From NCBI GenBank assembly GCA_009103225.1, contig RHPI01000026.1, positions 696,465 to 760,464 of the forward strand: 64,000 bases of DNA, written 5' to 3'. Below the pieces are notes generated by a model. It was given only the letters and a program-made list of their open reading frames with translations, did no database searches and had not been told where the DNA came from. The translations under genes and the position numbers were made by a program. Positions 11,259 to 27,001 of the stretch are shown piece after piece. The first letter of the stretch is position 1; each line of letters opens with the position of its first letter. The stretch comes from Chlorokybus atmophyticus (taxonomy: Eukaryota; Streptophyta; Chlorokybophyceae; Chlorokybales; Chlorokybaceae).

Positions 11259-12941
11259 TTACGCGCTTCCCGTACCCTGCAGCAGATTTGCAATGGGCGG
11301 CCTATCGACAACACGTCTCCTCCCTCTCACTTGTCTCATCTCCAGCGCGGGTCCCAGCACCCACGACGTCGCTGCCCCTCCGATGAGTCCGCCGAGGTGT
11401 CCCCAGTTGTCCACTTTGCCGGCCGTCGCGCCGAGCATCAGGTTTATCAACACGACGCCGACGAGGGAACGCACCTCGCTCTGCGCAAGACGGCCGAGGA
11501 TGCGGAGGTTGCGCTTGTAGAACACGAGCAAAGCGCCGACGAGGCCAAAAATGGCGGCGGAGGCGCCGACGGAAGGGGGACGGCTGTACCAGTAGCTCAC
11601 GAAAGAACCTGAATTGCACACGGCGGGTTGTTGCAGGTAGAAGAGTTGCGTGCATAGCCAAAACTTGACAGACACAAAGACACAGACAAATAGACACGCA
11701 GTCAGACACATGCCCGCGCACACACATGCACGCATGTGTTTTGTATGCAAACGTGCGTGCGCATGGATGTATACAAAAGAAAGGGATGCTACAGGCCATG
11801 GAGTGCGAGTTCCATCACTTGTCATGAAAGTTTGACTACAAGTGCCATTCAGTGCCAGAGACACACCAACTTGGTAATGCATCAACTCGCGTAGTGCTAG
11901 GGAAGAGAACAGAGCACATCATACGAGTTGCTACAAGCACGACATCACCTGGCCAGCAGACGACAGCGTGTGTGTACAATTTCAACAAGCGTCGCTCGCC
12001 AACATACCTGAGAACGCAGACACGCCATAGATTGCCAGGAAGCGGCCTGGACCGAACAGGGACTCCACCACCGGGCCAACCGAATTCAGAGAGGTTGAGT
12101 TCACCAGCAGATGCATGATGCCACCATGAAGCAGTGCTGGTGTCAACAGGCGCCACCACTGACCAGCTGCAATCGCTGCATTATCCTGTGATTGGGATAA
12201 CAAGCAGGTTCTGTGTATGTGTACACGGTATGTATGGCATAGCCAACTCAACTCACGTTGCCTTACCTTTGCACCCCAGCGAGTCAGCGCACCTCTGGTC
12301 AGTATCTGTGCTGCAAACACCACAATGTTGAGAATGGTAAACACGTTTGTCAATCGCCGCCGCTGCGTAACACTCCATTCTTTTTCCTCGAGCGGTGGTT
12401 TACTCTGCGGCCCTACACCAGTGCAACAACGTGTCGTAAACGAGTTGTTATAAATTAGGACACACGTCAAGAGGTGGTGCAAAACAGGTGAAGAGGCTTA
12501 CGCCTTGGGTAGAGGGATGCGGCAATCAACACGGTTGGCGCGCCGATTGCGTGGGGACTGTGCCAGGGTTGCGGACTGCGCAAAGCACGGCCATGTCTTA
12601 GTTGTCTCCGCAAAGCGCGCAGTGCTGGGCGGAACGGCACCTGTTGCGCTTACAGCTTGGCTATTGTTTGCATGGAAATGCTGATGCTGCGGATACAACA
12701 ACTCGCACACAAACGCACGCACGCACTCTCACACCAACGGCACACATACACATACACGCGCACACACGTGTGCGGGCGCTTGCGTCCACGAACTCATCGA
12801 CACAGACGCACACGGTACGCACGCACGCACGCACGCGCAATGAAGCTATTGTTTACCAGATAACGAGCGCGTGAGCAGGTTGCAGCAAACACGAGTCGCT
12901 CCAACCGTGCCTGCGGCCGCAATTGGCATCGTGGTCGCCAT
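11259..12941 (-). CDS. Rhomboid intramembrane serine protease, plastid-type
   Basis: Five exons: 12941-12857, 12648-12502 (acceptor AAG chosen because it keeps the frame), 12412-12267, 12185-12008 and 11608-11259, about 301 residues. Residues 1 to about 80 are Arg/Ala/Ser/Pro-rich, suiting organelle targeting. The rhomboid core follows: first membrane segment VFTILNIVVFAAQIL; WWRLLTPALLHGGIMHLLVN with the conserved His/Asn (about H151, N155); catalytic Ser in GASAAIFG (about S202); catalytic His in DNWGHLGGLIGG (about H256). Both dyad residues are present, so activity is expected. It would cut membrane proteins within the bilayer; the closest resemblance is to plant chloroplast rhomboids. The C-terminal 30 residues are basic. 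It is divergent from the TTLL12 gene. Confidence 0.85.
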
Positions 12942-13781
12942 GGATGTGACCTGCCAAAGACGCATACTGAGCTTCACACGCAACAAAACTTGCAAGTCAA
13001 AGGTAAGCGTCACAGTCGGTATAAATCACACAAGACACACGTAAACGAACGGTGGAATGGAACACAAAAAGGGCATGGTCTGCTCACAGCATGGTTGAAT
13101 TATTTGGCGTGCTAAAAGATTATGTGGCTAGCTGTCGTGCAGCCACAGAAAGTCCCCTGCCTGTGGAGTGTATAAATAAAAATTGGCAAGCTGCTCACTG
13201 CGTCGACTGACTTTGCAAGCGCTACCGTCCAGTAACATCCGAGTCGACAACACTGTCACCACGACCATCGGGCCATCAGCAAGCCAATCCTCAGAGAGCA
13301 ACACAAATCTGCTAGCAGCTGTTCTGAGCAGCAAGCTGTAGTAGAGACAATCACGACCGAACTGACCTCGGCTGCAAACCGGTCGTCGTCGCCGTTGTCA
13401 ACGCCCCCACCCGACCAGCCACGTCCATGGTGATGCCGTCAGCAGCCCAAAGCAGCAAGTTGTAACCAAGCTAGATACTACAAGCAATTCGCCGCCGCCG
13501 CCGTCACCGCCGCCGTCACCAGCGTTTGCGCGCACTGTGCTCTCCACTTCGTATTGAGCACTGTGCTTCAGCTGGTAGGCTTAATTGCCAAAGTGCTTGG
13601 AACTGACGTGTTTGGCGCTTACCTGTAGCTATAGCTTACAGTTGTGCCATGCATGTCAGCTGGGTGGAAAGTTGACAGGTTGAGCGAAAGAGAGCACGAG
13701 GCAAGTCAACGCAAGTGTCGGGCTGACACAGGAGCAGCTGGAGCTTGAGCATGCGCATTGCATGCTTTGTTCTCCAGAACA
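12942..13781. promoter_or_regulatory. Divergent intergenic region between rhomboid and TTLL12
   Basis: These 840 bases separate two start codons pointing apart, so both promoters should lie here. TATAAA occurs at about 13020 and TATAAATA at about 13170. A GCC/ACC trinucleotide run is at 13490-13520. No open frame looks real. Confidence 0.4.
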
Positions 13782-16700
13782 ATGACCAACAGCGACGGCG
13801 CCGAGCTGCAGGCTTTCAGGTCCAGCCATGCGGCGCTGCTTGCGAGCGTCAACCTGCCTCCGGAGCTCCACCCCAAGCTGCTTGCCAAGCTCAAGGACGA
13901 GCGCTTCGACGCCGGCGACTACTTGGCTGTGGAGGAGGTTGCTGACGATGATGAGGGCAGAGGCAGAGGCAGGCGATGCGTCGTCTCAGCTGAGGAAGGC
14001 CTTGCCGCCCACTCGGACGTTTTCCTGGTTGACCATGCATGGTCGTTCCGCCTTGAGCAAGCTCGCAAGCAGGTGTGCACAGGTGCATTCATCCACCGCA
14101 TTGTGCACACGCTTAGCTGCATGCTTGCAATGATAGTAGCACAAGCAGAGAAAAAGTTGTTTTGCTTGTGCATAGCAACGCTACTGCTAGTCTCTCGGTT
14201 CTGTCAATGCCGCTTATTAGTCATGCAATGCAATACATGTGCGAAGCTTGTAGAGACATGCGTGTGGTGTGTTTGCATGATGCTTGTGGAGAGGAAGGCT
14301 TGTGAGTTGAGGTAATTAGTAACAGTCTAACAGAGTATAATCTCACACAAGTTGTAACGCTGCATTGTTGCCACTCCAGCTGGAGGATAACAGGCGGCTG
14401 GCGCTGCGGATGGGAGCGTTGATGTCTGTTTTGCACGATGAAGAGGTTGCCGAGTTTGAAACCGCGCAGAATGGCGACACGGAAGACAATGCAGCAGACT
14501 TCAGTGGCGTTGATGCCGCCGAGCAGAGACTCTCAGAGGTTTGTTGCATGCATAAGTGATTGTACGCACACGCACGTGCCTGCACGCATTGACTAAGAGA
14601 CAGCGTTAAGTCTAACCCATGTGTGCATGCAGGCGGAGCAGAGTGGGGACGTGCAATGGCTCGAGTTGGATGAATGCAACCTGGATGATGCAGCATTGCA
14701 GCAGCTGGATTTGCCCAGGCGATGTCCGGTACAACATTTTGCAAATGTCCTTCTCGTGTGCATATGCTTGTGCTTGCATGCCAACTTGCTGTTGTGCTTA
14801 AGCGCTGCGATTGATAGTGTTACAACAGTTGTTGTGTTTATATCACAGAACCTTGTGGCGCTGTCGCTTTGGGGAAACAAGCTGCAAGACGAGAAGGTTG
14901 TATTAGACTGCTTGAGCAGATTACCGGACAGTTTGCGCGCTTTGTGGCTCAACAACAATCCCATCATGCTGAGGTACATGCAACCCACCTTGTCGTCATT
15001 GCCAGTGCAAACAGCACCTGACTTCGATCACTGTGCTCACAGTGAAGGTTTTGATGCGAAAGTCTTGCAAGCATTGCCGTCTTTGCAGCTGCTCAACAGC
15101 AAGTTCACAGCCAACTACGACGTGTGGGCCATTGGCTACTGCGCGGATGTCTGCGGTCCCGACTCGCCATTGCTCGCAGTGGATGCATTGGCGGAGGTGG
15201 AAGAGTTGGACCTTTCCGACCGCGGCATCAATGTCCTCAAACCAGAGGTATTAATGTTGCTGTGAATGTGACGGGAGATGTGAATGCTTAACATGCATAA
15301 GGGACACGCATACACACGCGCACACGCAGACATTCGCATGAATACATATGCGCACAATCACACATGCGCACAGATACACACACACACTCTTCAGCACATG
15401 TGAAAGCATTTGAAATTTGTTCCCTTAAGTCATATCTGTTTGTGCAGGTTTTCAGTGCAAGTCTTCTCCCAAGCCTGAAGTCACTCAACTTGCGAGGCAA
15501 CTCTCTGTCAGAGCAGTCACCGGACAGCTTTGGCAACGAGGTTTTGTGCACATCACAATTGCACCATCTGTCGGTGGACATACCCGGACCGTCTGGTGCT
15601 TCATTCCAAGATGTGGTTGCCAATCTAAGCCTGAAACACCTTGAAAGACTCAATGGAGTCCCTGTTGATGAAATTGCATCTGGAGACAGCAACGGTGTGG
15701 TGAGTGCATGTTTGATGGTGTGTCTGTTGATGTGTTGGCTCTTGGCAGCAGATATGATGACAGGAAACATTTCCCTTATCGTAGGTTGCAAAGTATGTGC
15801 CATGGCCAGCGGACTTATCCGGCTCCCTTCCCGAGCGCGTTGCTTGCGCAATGTGGAGCTTTTTGCAAATGTACAGGCTGTCCACAACCGATGCTTCAGA
15901 TGCAACACCCATCTGGTGAGCTTGCGGATAGTGCTTGCTCTTTATTGGGTGCTATCACAATTTGTATTACACTCATGCACTTACAAACTGAGTCTATGTC
16001 TTGCAAGGCAGTCTTTATGAGAGCTTATATTGCTGTGTGAGCGACTTGCATGCATGCATGCATGCATGCATAAACCATAAACCACTTGGTTATCACAAGC
16101 TGCATATGCAATGCAGGTATGTTATGGACGAGTTGGGTTCGGCTTTGCGACACAGCGATGAGCCCAACTTCGCTTGCGCTCCCTTCATGTACTTGCCTGA
16201 CGGAACTCTGAACTCAGCTATCAGGTGCGCACGTTGTCAGAAGTACACATACACGTGTTTCAATGCATCACAGCGTGTAAATGATATATTTTGTGTGCTG
16301 TGGTCAGCTACTCAATCATCTGGCCGATTCATGACATCGGGCAAGGCGAAGATTGCACCAGAGACTTCCTGCCTGGCATTGTTGAGTCGCAACAGCGGTC
16401 TGCTCGGCTTTGCGCGTGGTTTCAAGCCGACCTGACTCAGTACCAAAAGGTGAGAGAGTAGAAGCTTATTCACTCATGCATGCGCGCATAATGTGCCTTG
16501 TAGTGACCTTAGGTGCATTATGCATGCAGTCATGCATGAAGCCTGTAAGTTGGTCACACAGCACCTAATAGAGCTGTCCTGCAGGCATACGATGATTATT
16601 GTGTCAAGCTTGCTGCGACAAAGTTGCCTGGTGTTCAAGCGCCAGCCGGCGCCGCCACAAAGAGTGTGCTCGCTGAAAAACCAGCAGGAAGCAAGCTGAA

Positions 16701-18895
16701 GATCACAACGGACATTGATCAAGTTCAAGAGTACCTCAAGCGGCCAGAGTTTGAAATTGGTAACAACCATATGCATGTATAACTTTGCCGGATGCGCTTG
16801 CATTCGATTATCATACACACGTTGATGTTTCTGCAGTGGACAGTGTATCGGATGCAGACATCATCTGGGCGGGAGAACAGGTCAGTGGGTCGCTCAGTTC
16901 TTGATTAATGTGTGACACACACGCACACATGTTTTTACAGCTGCAACTCATGTGTGCGTTCCAGGTTGATGAGGAGTTCTGCCATAAACACGGAGTCACA
17001 CCTCAGCAGTACGTCAATCAGTTTCCTTTTGAGTCTTGCCTTGTCATGAAGCACCATCTGGCTACAACCGTCACACAGGCAGGGAGTTCTTTGCCTTTTT
17101 TTCCCACAACATGGTCATGTTGTGTTCGTAACAACACGAATATGTCACTGCAAAAGGCCTCATCTCATACACACAACTATCTGCTGTGCAGGCGTACGGG
17201 CTCGTGCCTTGGCTACAGCCGACATACGAGCTTGCAACAGAGCTGCCGGCGTTTATTGGCGACTACACACGACGCAGGTTGAGCGAGGGTGAAGACAACA
17301 CATGGATCGTAAAGCCCGTCAACATGGCCCGCAGTTTGGACCACACTGTGACTCGCAGCCTGCCAGCTGTGATCAGGTTCTTGCCAAGTGTTGTGGTACT
17401 GTATTAGTAATTCATGGGTGATGGGGTCTAACGAGCTTGGTCTTTATCATTTTGTAGGTTGATGGAGACTGGTCACAAGATATGCCAAAAGTACATTGAA
17501 AGCCCTGCGCTTCTGGAAGGCAGGTACACACTCCCCCAAAGATTCAAAGCGTGCATTGTTGCGTGCAACAATATGTTACTCTCACTGCCCGCTCAATTGG
17601 CAAAACCATCAGCTGGTTGTTTCAATATTTCTTTGCGTAGTATGGTTGCACACCAACGGTAGTATACTTTATACGTTGTGATAAACGGTTCCAATAACAG
17701 TTGGATCACGCCATGCACGGCTGTGGGTTCACGTGTTGCTTCTGATGCAACAACTGCAGGAAGTTTGACTTGCGTTACATCGTGCTTGTGAGAAGCATCC
17801 AGCCATTGGAGGTGTTTGTCTACAACGTTTTTTGGGTGAGCAACAAGAGGACGTCGTGTTGAAGTTGTTGTGCTACATGTTGTGCCACAATCTTCTGTAC
17901 TGATATAGCAAGTGTGCAGACAAGGTGGTCCAACAACCCGTACCGGACAGATGACGCGAGCCTGGATGACTTTGAGACTCACTTCACATACATGGTACGG
18001 CGCAGTTCATGTTTTCAAGCCTACGGCTATATAGCCATGTCACCAATCGGCGGAGTGCAACTGCAAATTGTAGCCTGCGTGCATGAATTTGTCTTGTGAC
18101 ATTTGACAACGTCTCCAAGTCCCAGCAATGGCACTACAAGGCACAGATGCCTCGACCTCAAATCCATGTCTTTTTCAGGGCTATTCCGGTCGCCCGATGC
18201 AACAGCTGAACGCTGCAGAGTTCATGGACAAGTTTGAGACAGAGAACTCAGGTGAGTGAGTGAGTTTGTAACTTCACGCACGGTGAGTGCAGTACTATAA
18301 TGTTACCTCGCGTTCTTGAGACTCTTTCTGATGAGGGCACAGTCAAGTGGTTGGACGTTCATGAGAGCATCTGCAACATGCTGCGCTCAATCTTCCAAGC
18401 CGCTGCTGGGTTGTATCCTGCGATGCATAACGAGCGCGCAAGGGCCATATACGGCGCTGACATCATGCTTGACGCCCAGCTTCAGCCGAAACTTCTGGAG
18501 GTATGTAGCTGTCATGTGTTTGAAGTTTGTTCTTCATTATGCGTGCAATGGCTTCCAGCAGTAGTCAATAGTGTTGAAGCCAGAAGTAATACCACCGTCC
18601 TGCAAGCCAACACTACTTGAGTGTTTGTGGGCATACCTGTTTACCGATTCGATCCAAGTATACATGCGCTAGTATGCTTGATGATGCCATGCAACGGGCA
18701 AGTTGCAGCTGCTTATGTCCTTGATGTAACGAGCTTTGCACATGGCAGGTGACGTATTGTCCGGACTGCGACCGCGCATGCTTATACAACACTGAAGATG
18801 TCTTCCGACAAGAAGTGAGGGGTGCCGACTTCTTCAATGACGTCTTTGGTTGTTTGTTTTTGGATGAATCGAAGAATGTCACGCGCATCTATTAG
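13782..18895 (+). CDS. TTLL12: TTLL12-like protein with leucine-rich-repeat section
   Basis: Eighteen exons join in frame to about 896 residues: 13782-14072, 14380-14538, 14633-14728, 14849-15247, 15448-15699, 15785-15915, 16117-16224, 16308-16449, 16585-16759, 16837-16880, 16965-17078, 17192-17376, 17458-17523, 17760-17835, 17920-17994, 18179-18251, 18343-18500 and 18749-18895. The N-terminus matches TTLL12 ([33 protein letters not shown]). Residues about 150-390 are leucine-rich repeats ([30 protein letters not shown]) absent from human TTLL12. The ATP-grasp tyrosine-ligase-like part follows: [56 protein letters not shown]. The usual EVN is EVT, so ligase activity may be lost; TTLL12 is known as a ligase-inactive regulator of tubulin and histone modification. 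An in-frame ATG at 13758 could add eight residues. Intron 11 (from 17079) starts with GC. Confidence 0.92.
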
Positions 18896-19295
18896 GTGCT
18901 TATAAGGTCTTGCAACCAAAAAATGCGTTACTGCGATTGGTCTTTGCATTGCAACCTTGTGCTGGAATTGCACAAAAATGCGGTGTGGGCCACATGTCGT
19001 GAGACACATTGATGGTTGTCAAAGCTTGCTTGTGTTGATATAAATAGAAGTGTGCATCAATGCGGAGAGCAATGCGCACATGCGGTCAATGTACATAAAT
19101 GCGGAGTGCAATTGCCCATGCTTGTGTCTAATAAACTGCTTCTGTGTCTCACACTATGCCATTCATGCACTAGCACACATGGCAGTCAAGTGCAGTCCCA
19201 AACATACAACCACCCACCTTTAAACTTTATTCACCTAAGGGCCTAGTTAGATGCATAGGCTTTCCAATCAGCAAAGGCGCACACACACAAACACA
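18896..19295. other. 3' flank of TTLL12, no gene
   Basis: AT-richer spacer with repeated TGTGCATCAATGCGGAG-like phrases at 19050-19110 and an AATAAA at about 19130. Nothing coding seen. Confidence 0.4.
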
Positions 19296-19475
19296 CAGCC
19301 CGTGTGGGCAGGTAACCATTGTACTACGTGCATGCTGTTGGAGCTAACGGGGTAGGGGTTAATGAGTTAGGTAATAGCTAGCAGTAGCCCGGTGGTATGA
19401 AGTATTAGCGTGCCATTGTTGACATTGCATGCTGCATGTTGTGCACGACAGAGCATGTTGTGTTTATCACCATGC
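19296..19475 (+). repeat. Dispersed repeat, copy 1
   Basis: This stretch, with GGGGTAGGGGTTA, GCTAGCAGTAGCCCGGTGGTA and GCATGCTGCATGTTGTGCA-type blocks, recurs in reverse orientation at 35845-36010. The conserved order of several blocks over about 170 bases shows a dispersed element of unknown class. Confidence 0.6.
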
Positions 19476-20410
19476 ATGCGGCTACCCAGCATATTGTCTC
19501 TTATACACAACAAACCACACCAGCAGTAGCACTGAAAACAAGGGCACCACAATTATTTGGGCTTGGGCCTACTCAAACTGTGTGCACTACCTAAGTGCAG
19601 AGGATGTGGGCGGGGGCGGGATCAGCAGCAGCAGCAGCAGCAGTGCAGGGGATGGACAATGAAATGCAAGCAAGCAGACCTGTGCGCACAATTGTCAGGG
19701 TCAGGCCTTGTGTGTCTTCAACGTTTGACAGCAACAGCAGCAGCAAGGGGGTGGAGGTGTTGCGGAGGCGAGTGCTATGTTGTGCAGTACAAATGAAGCG
19801 GCTATGGCGGCTGTCCATGCTGTTGTAGTGGTCTTGCGCGGGGCATGGCAAAAAGCGCCAAGGGTTGCGTGAGTTAAGGCATGGCGGTAGGCCATTATGA
19901 TAATACACAATGGTTATTATTGTTAATTAAAGTAGGTAGTGACAGTAATGCAGTTAGCAGTGGCAGTCCTGATCAATAGCAGCAGTTGAGTTAGTAGTTA
20001 TTCATGTCCGCGTCACAGTAGATGACACAGATCATGTGCGGGCAAACACCCTGCTCCGCACACACTGCATAACTACTCACCTACCTCACTCACTTGCGTT
20101 GTTCACTAGCACCTAATGGCCATCGATACGTAGAGCCTTTTGTAGGATACGTTGTAGGCCATCCCTTCCATCTGACACTTTTTTGCCCGCAGCCACCCAG
20201 AAATTCATGCATATGATAGCCATATGATCTGTTACCTTCTCTCTACATTTCAAGATCACTGGCAAGTAGAGCTGGTAGTGAGCGCGCAGCATCTGGCGCT
20301 CCACAGGTTCTTATTCAATTCGAAAAATGTGGTGGCTGGGGCATGCGCGTGCAGTAGCTAAGTGCGTGCCATGTTAGCCCTGTTACGTACATCCCGTAAT
20401 CAGCCATAGT
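19476..20410. other. Spacer with CAG/AGC trinucleotide runs
   Basis: It contains a CAGCAG run at 19623-19645 and a second at 19730-19745 that create Gln/Ser-rich or Cys-rich open frames in all phases. No splice-consistent gene is visible. Confidence 0.4.
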
Positions 20411-20919
20411 GTAACAATTGGGGCCCGACCACTAGGCTATGGTAGTAAAAGACACTACCATGAGTGAGGTCTGTCACAATTTATCCCAATTCGTGACATT
20501 CCTCCCCAATTTAACCCGTGAGTTCCTCATGATCCAATGAGGCACAAGCCCACGTCGCCGTGTTTGCGGCCGTACCATGATCGGTCTGCCCGCGGCCTGT
20601 TGAACCCGGCCCATGATCGGTCCTGACCGACCGAACGGCCATCCTCGCCGCGCAACCTACCATCGCAGCGCGACCGCTCACGCGGCCTTAGGTTGAACTG
20701 GCTCGGCGCGCAGGTCGTGATCCCGCGCCCAGCCTAGGGCAAGCCGCCCTACATGTTTTTGTTTTTGCCTCGGATCTGCCTCAGTCCCCTACGGAAATTG
20801 AACCTGAGACGTCAAGCTCCGTTACCATTGTAACAATTGGGGCCCGACCACTAGGCTACGGTAGTAAAAGACACTATCATGAGTGAGGTCTGTCACAAAT
20901 TATCCCAACTCGTGACACA
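20411..20919 (-). repeat. tRNA-derived SINE-like element with 90-bp direct repeats
   Basis: A 90-base sequence beginning GTAACAATTGGGGCCCGACC occurs at 20411-20500 and 20830-20919, flanking about 330 bases. On the minus strand the right copy contains an RNA polymerase III A box (TAGCCTAGTGGT, 20858-20847) and, at tRNA-like distance, a B box (GGTTCAATTTCC, 20804-20793). The left copy keeps the A box (20439-20428) but loses the B box. This suggests a tRNA-headed SINE, possibly a broken dimer. The tRNA fold is too degenerate to be a working gene. Confidence 0.6.
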
Positions 20920-21221
20920 CAGCATGCAATGCATAGAACATGCATGGTACATGCAGTCAACATCATCACATACAAGCAACAGCATGCATCATTACATAAT
21001 AACCACCTGTGGTAAACCACTACGTCACTTGCTACTCACACTACCACTAGCACATGTGTTCATTGCCACAACTCTTTGTTGTGTTGCAAGTGCTAATAAA
21101 TTCATACACTTGCGCACAAGCGCCATCCAGCAATTGGTCTACTACTTGCCACAACTCTCTGTTGTGTTGTAACATACAACTTGTAAGTGCTACTAGTTAC
21201 ATACACTTGCGCACCAGCGCC
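20920..21221 (+). repeat. Diverged edge of the 129-bp satellite
   Basis: From about 21054, phrases such as CACAACTCTTTGTTGTGTTG and CACTTGCGCACAAGCGCCAT resemble the 129-base unit that follows, with substitutions and indels. They are older units at the array edge. The part before 21054 is unassigned. Confidence 0.6.
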
Positions 21222-21995
21222 ATACATACAGCAGTGCAATTGGTCGATTAATTGCCCCAACTATTTGTTGTGTTGTAACTTACAACTTGTAATTGCTACT
21301 AGATACACTTGCGCACAAGCGCAATGCAGCAGTGGGTTTACTAACTGCAGATACATACAGCAGTGCAATTGGTCGATTAATTGCCCCAACTATTTGTTGT
21401 GTTGTAACTTACAACTTGTAATTGCTACTAGATACACTTGCGCACAAGCGCAATGCAGCAGTGGGTCTACTAACTGCAGATACATACAGCAGTGCAATTG
21501 GTCGATTAATTGCCCCAACTATTTGTTGTGTTGTAACTTACAACTTGTAATTGCTACTAGATACACTTGCGCACAAGCGCAATGCAGCAGTGGGTCTACT
21601 AACTGCAGATACATACAGCAGTGCAATTGGTCGATTAATTGCCCCAACTATTTGTTGTGTTGTAACTTACAACTTGTAATTGCTACTAGATACACTTGCG
21701 CACAAGCGCAATGCAGCAGTGGGTCTACTAACTGCAGATACATACAGCAGTGCAATTGGTCGATTAATTGCCCCAACTATTTGTTGTGTTGTAACTTACA
21801 ACTTGTAATTGCTACTAGATACACTTGCGCACAAGCGCAATGCAGCAGTGGGTCTACTAACTGCAGATACATACAGCAGTGCAATTGGTCGATTAATTGC
21901 CCCAACTATTTGTTGTGTTGTAACTTACAACTTGTAATTGCTACTAGATACACTTGCGCACAAGCGCAATGCAGCAGTGGGTCTACTAACTGCAG
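21222..21995 (+). repeat. 129-bp tandem satellite, six copies
   Basis: Six almost identical 129-base units begin at 21222, 21351, 21480, 21609, 21738 and 21867. Each contains GCAGTGCAATTGGTCGATTA, GTTGTGTTGTAACTTACAAC and TTGCGCACAAGCGCAATGC. Because 129 is divisible by three and one frame lacks stops, a long repetitive open frame runs through, but it has no start context or domain and is not taken as a gene. Confidence 0.95.
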
Positions 21996-22014
21996 AAGCT
22001 GAGAAAACTAGGAT

Positions 22015-22100
22015 CTGCTGCAAGAGTTGAACCCGCGACCTTTCGCTCGCCAGGCTGAATCGAACAGCTCGGCCTCTCGGCCGCTACAGGTTTGAAGCCT
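22015..22100 (-). repeat. Degenerate tRNA-Ser-like sequence, SINE head or pseudo-tRNA
   Basis: On the minus strand it shows TAGCGGCCGAGAGG (A-box-like, serine-type D arm), an anticodon-loop-like CTG-TTCGATT-CAG that would give anticodon CGA, and a B box GGGTTCAACTC (22034-22024). The acceptor stem does not pair and position 37 is not a purine, so a working tRNA is unlikely. Confidence 0.45.
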
Positions 22101-22315
22101 GCACCCAAGACCACTCAGGATCAGTCGAGCCTCAAAACAGCAATCGTTTACACTATATATGTTTACAGCGTAGTTGGCTTCCTAGTCAAGTACAAGCCGC
22201 CCAATTGCGGCTAACTAACCAGCCTGTTTCAGCATTGCCAGTCACACCAGTTAAGAAGTTGCGCGCAATCGGCCAAACATGTCCCTTGGTCACTGCTTAG
22301 TATAGTGTCAGTGAG

Positions 22316-22361
22316 TTGTTAACCCTTCTGGCTACAATTTGTAACCTACAAGGGTTAACAA
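22316..22361. repeat. 12-bp perfect inverted repeat
   Basis: TTGTTAACCCTT (22316-22327) and AAGGGTTAACAA (22350-22361) are exact inverted copies around 22 bases. It could be a hairpin or the ends of a tiny element; no function is assigned. Confidence 0.6.
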
Positions 22362-22417
22362 TTTTAGCAAATTGCAACAAGTTAGTAACCTTGATACCCC
22401 GTACAGTTAAAGAGAAA

Positions 22418-22532
22418 AAACCCTAGCGGCCGCACATCGGCACTGTGGCTGTGCTTGTTGGCGCCCTCGCTGTGCTCCTCCTTGTGCTCCTCCTTGTGCT
22501 TGGCGCAGAGTTAGGGTTTCGGATTAGGGTTT
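22418..22532 (+). promoter_or_regulatory. Telo-box cluster upstream of the zinc-finger gene
   Basis: AAACCCTAG at 22418-22426 and two TTAGGGTTT at 22511-22519 and 22524-22532 lie 18 to 130 bases before the ATG at 22550. Such telo-boxes are promoter elements in plants. A role here is inferred from position; interstitial telomere-like sequence is the alternative. Confidence 0.4.
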
Positions 22533-22549
22533 CCTGGGCCAGGGGCCGA

Positions 22550-27001
<4,452 letters not shown>

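Noticed and set aside
11259-11885. Single 208-codon rhomboid ORF starting in the intron
   Set aside because: Only the part from 11608 leftwards is exon; the upstream residues are CA-repeat intron translation.
21222-21995. Possible CRISPR-like array
   Set aside because: Whole 129-bp units repeat head to tail without unique spacers, in a eukaryotic genome.
21187-22002. 271-codon repetitive open frame
   Set aside because: It arises because the 129-bp satellite unit is divisible by three; composition and lack of start context argue against coding.
22015-22100. Functional tRNA-Ser gene
   Set aside because: The acceptor stem does not pair and the base after the anticodon is a T, so a working tRNA is unlikely.
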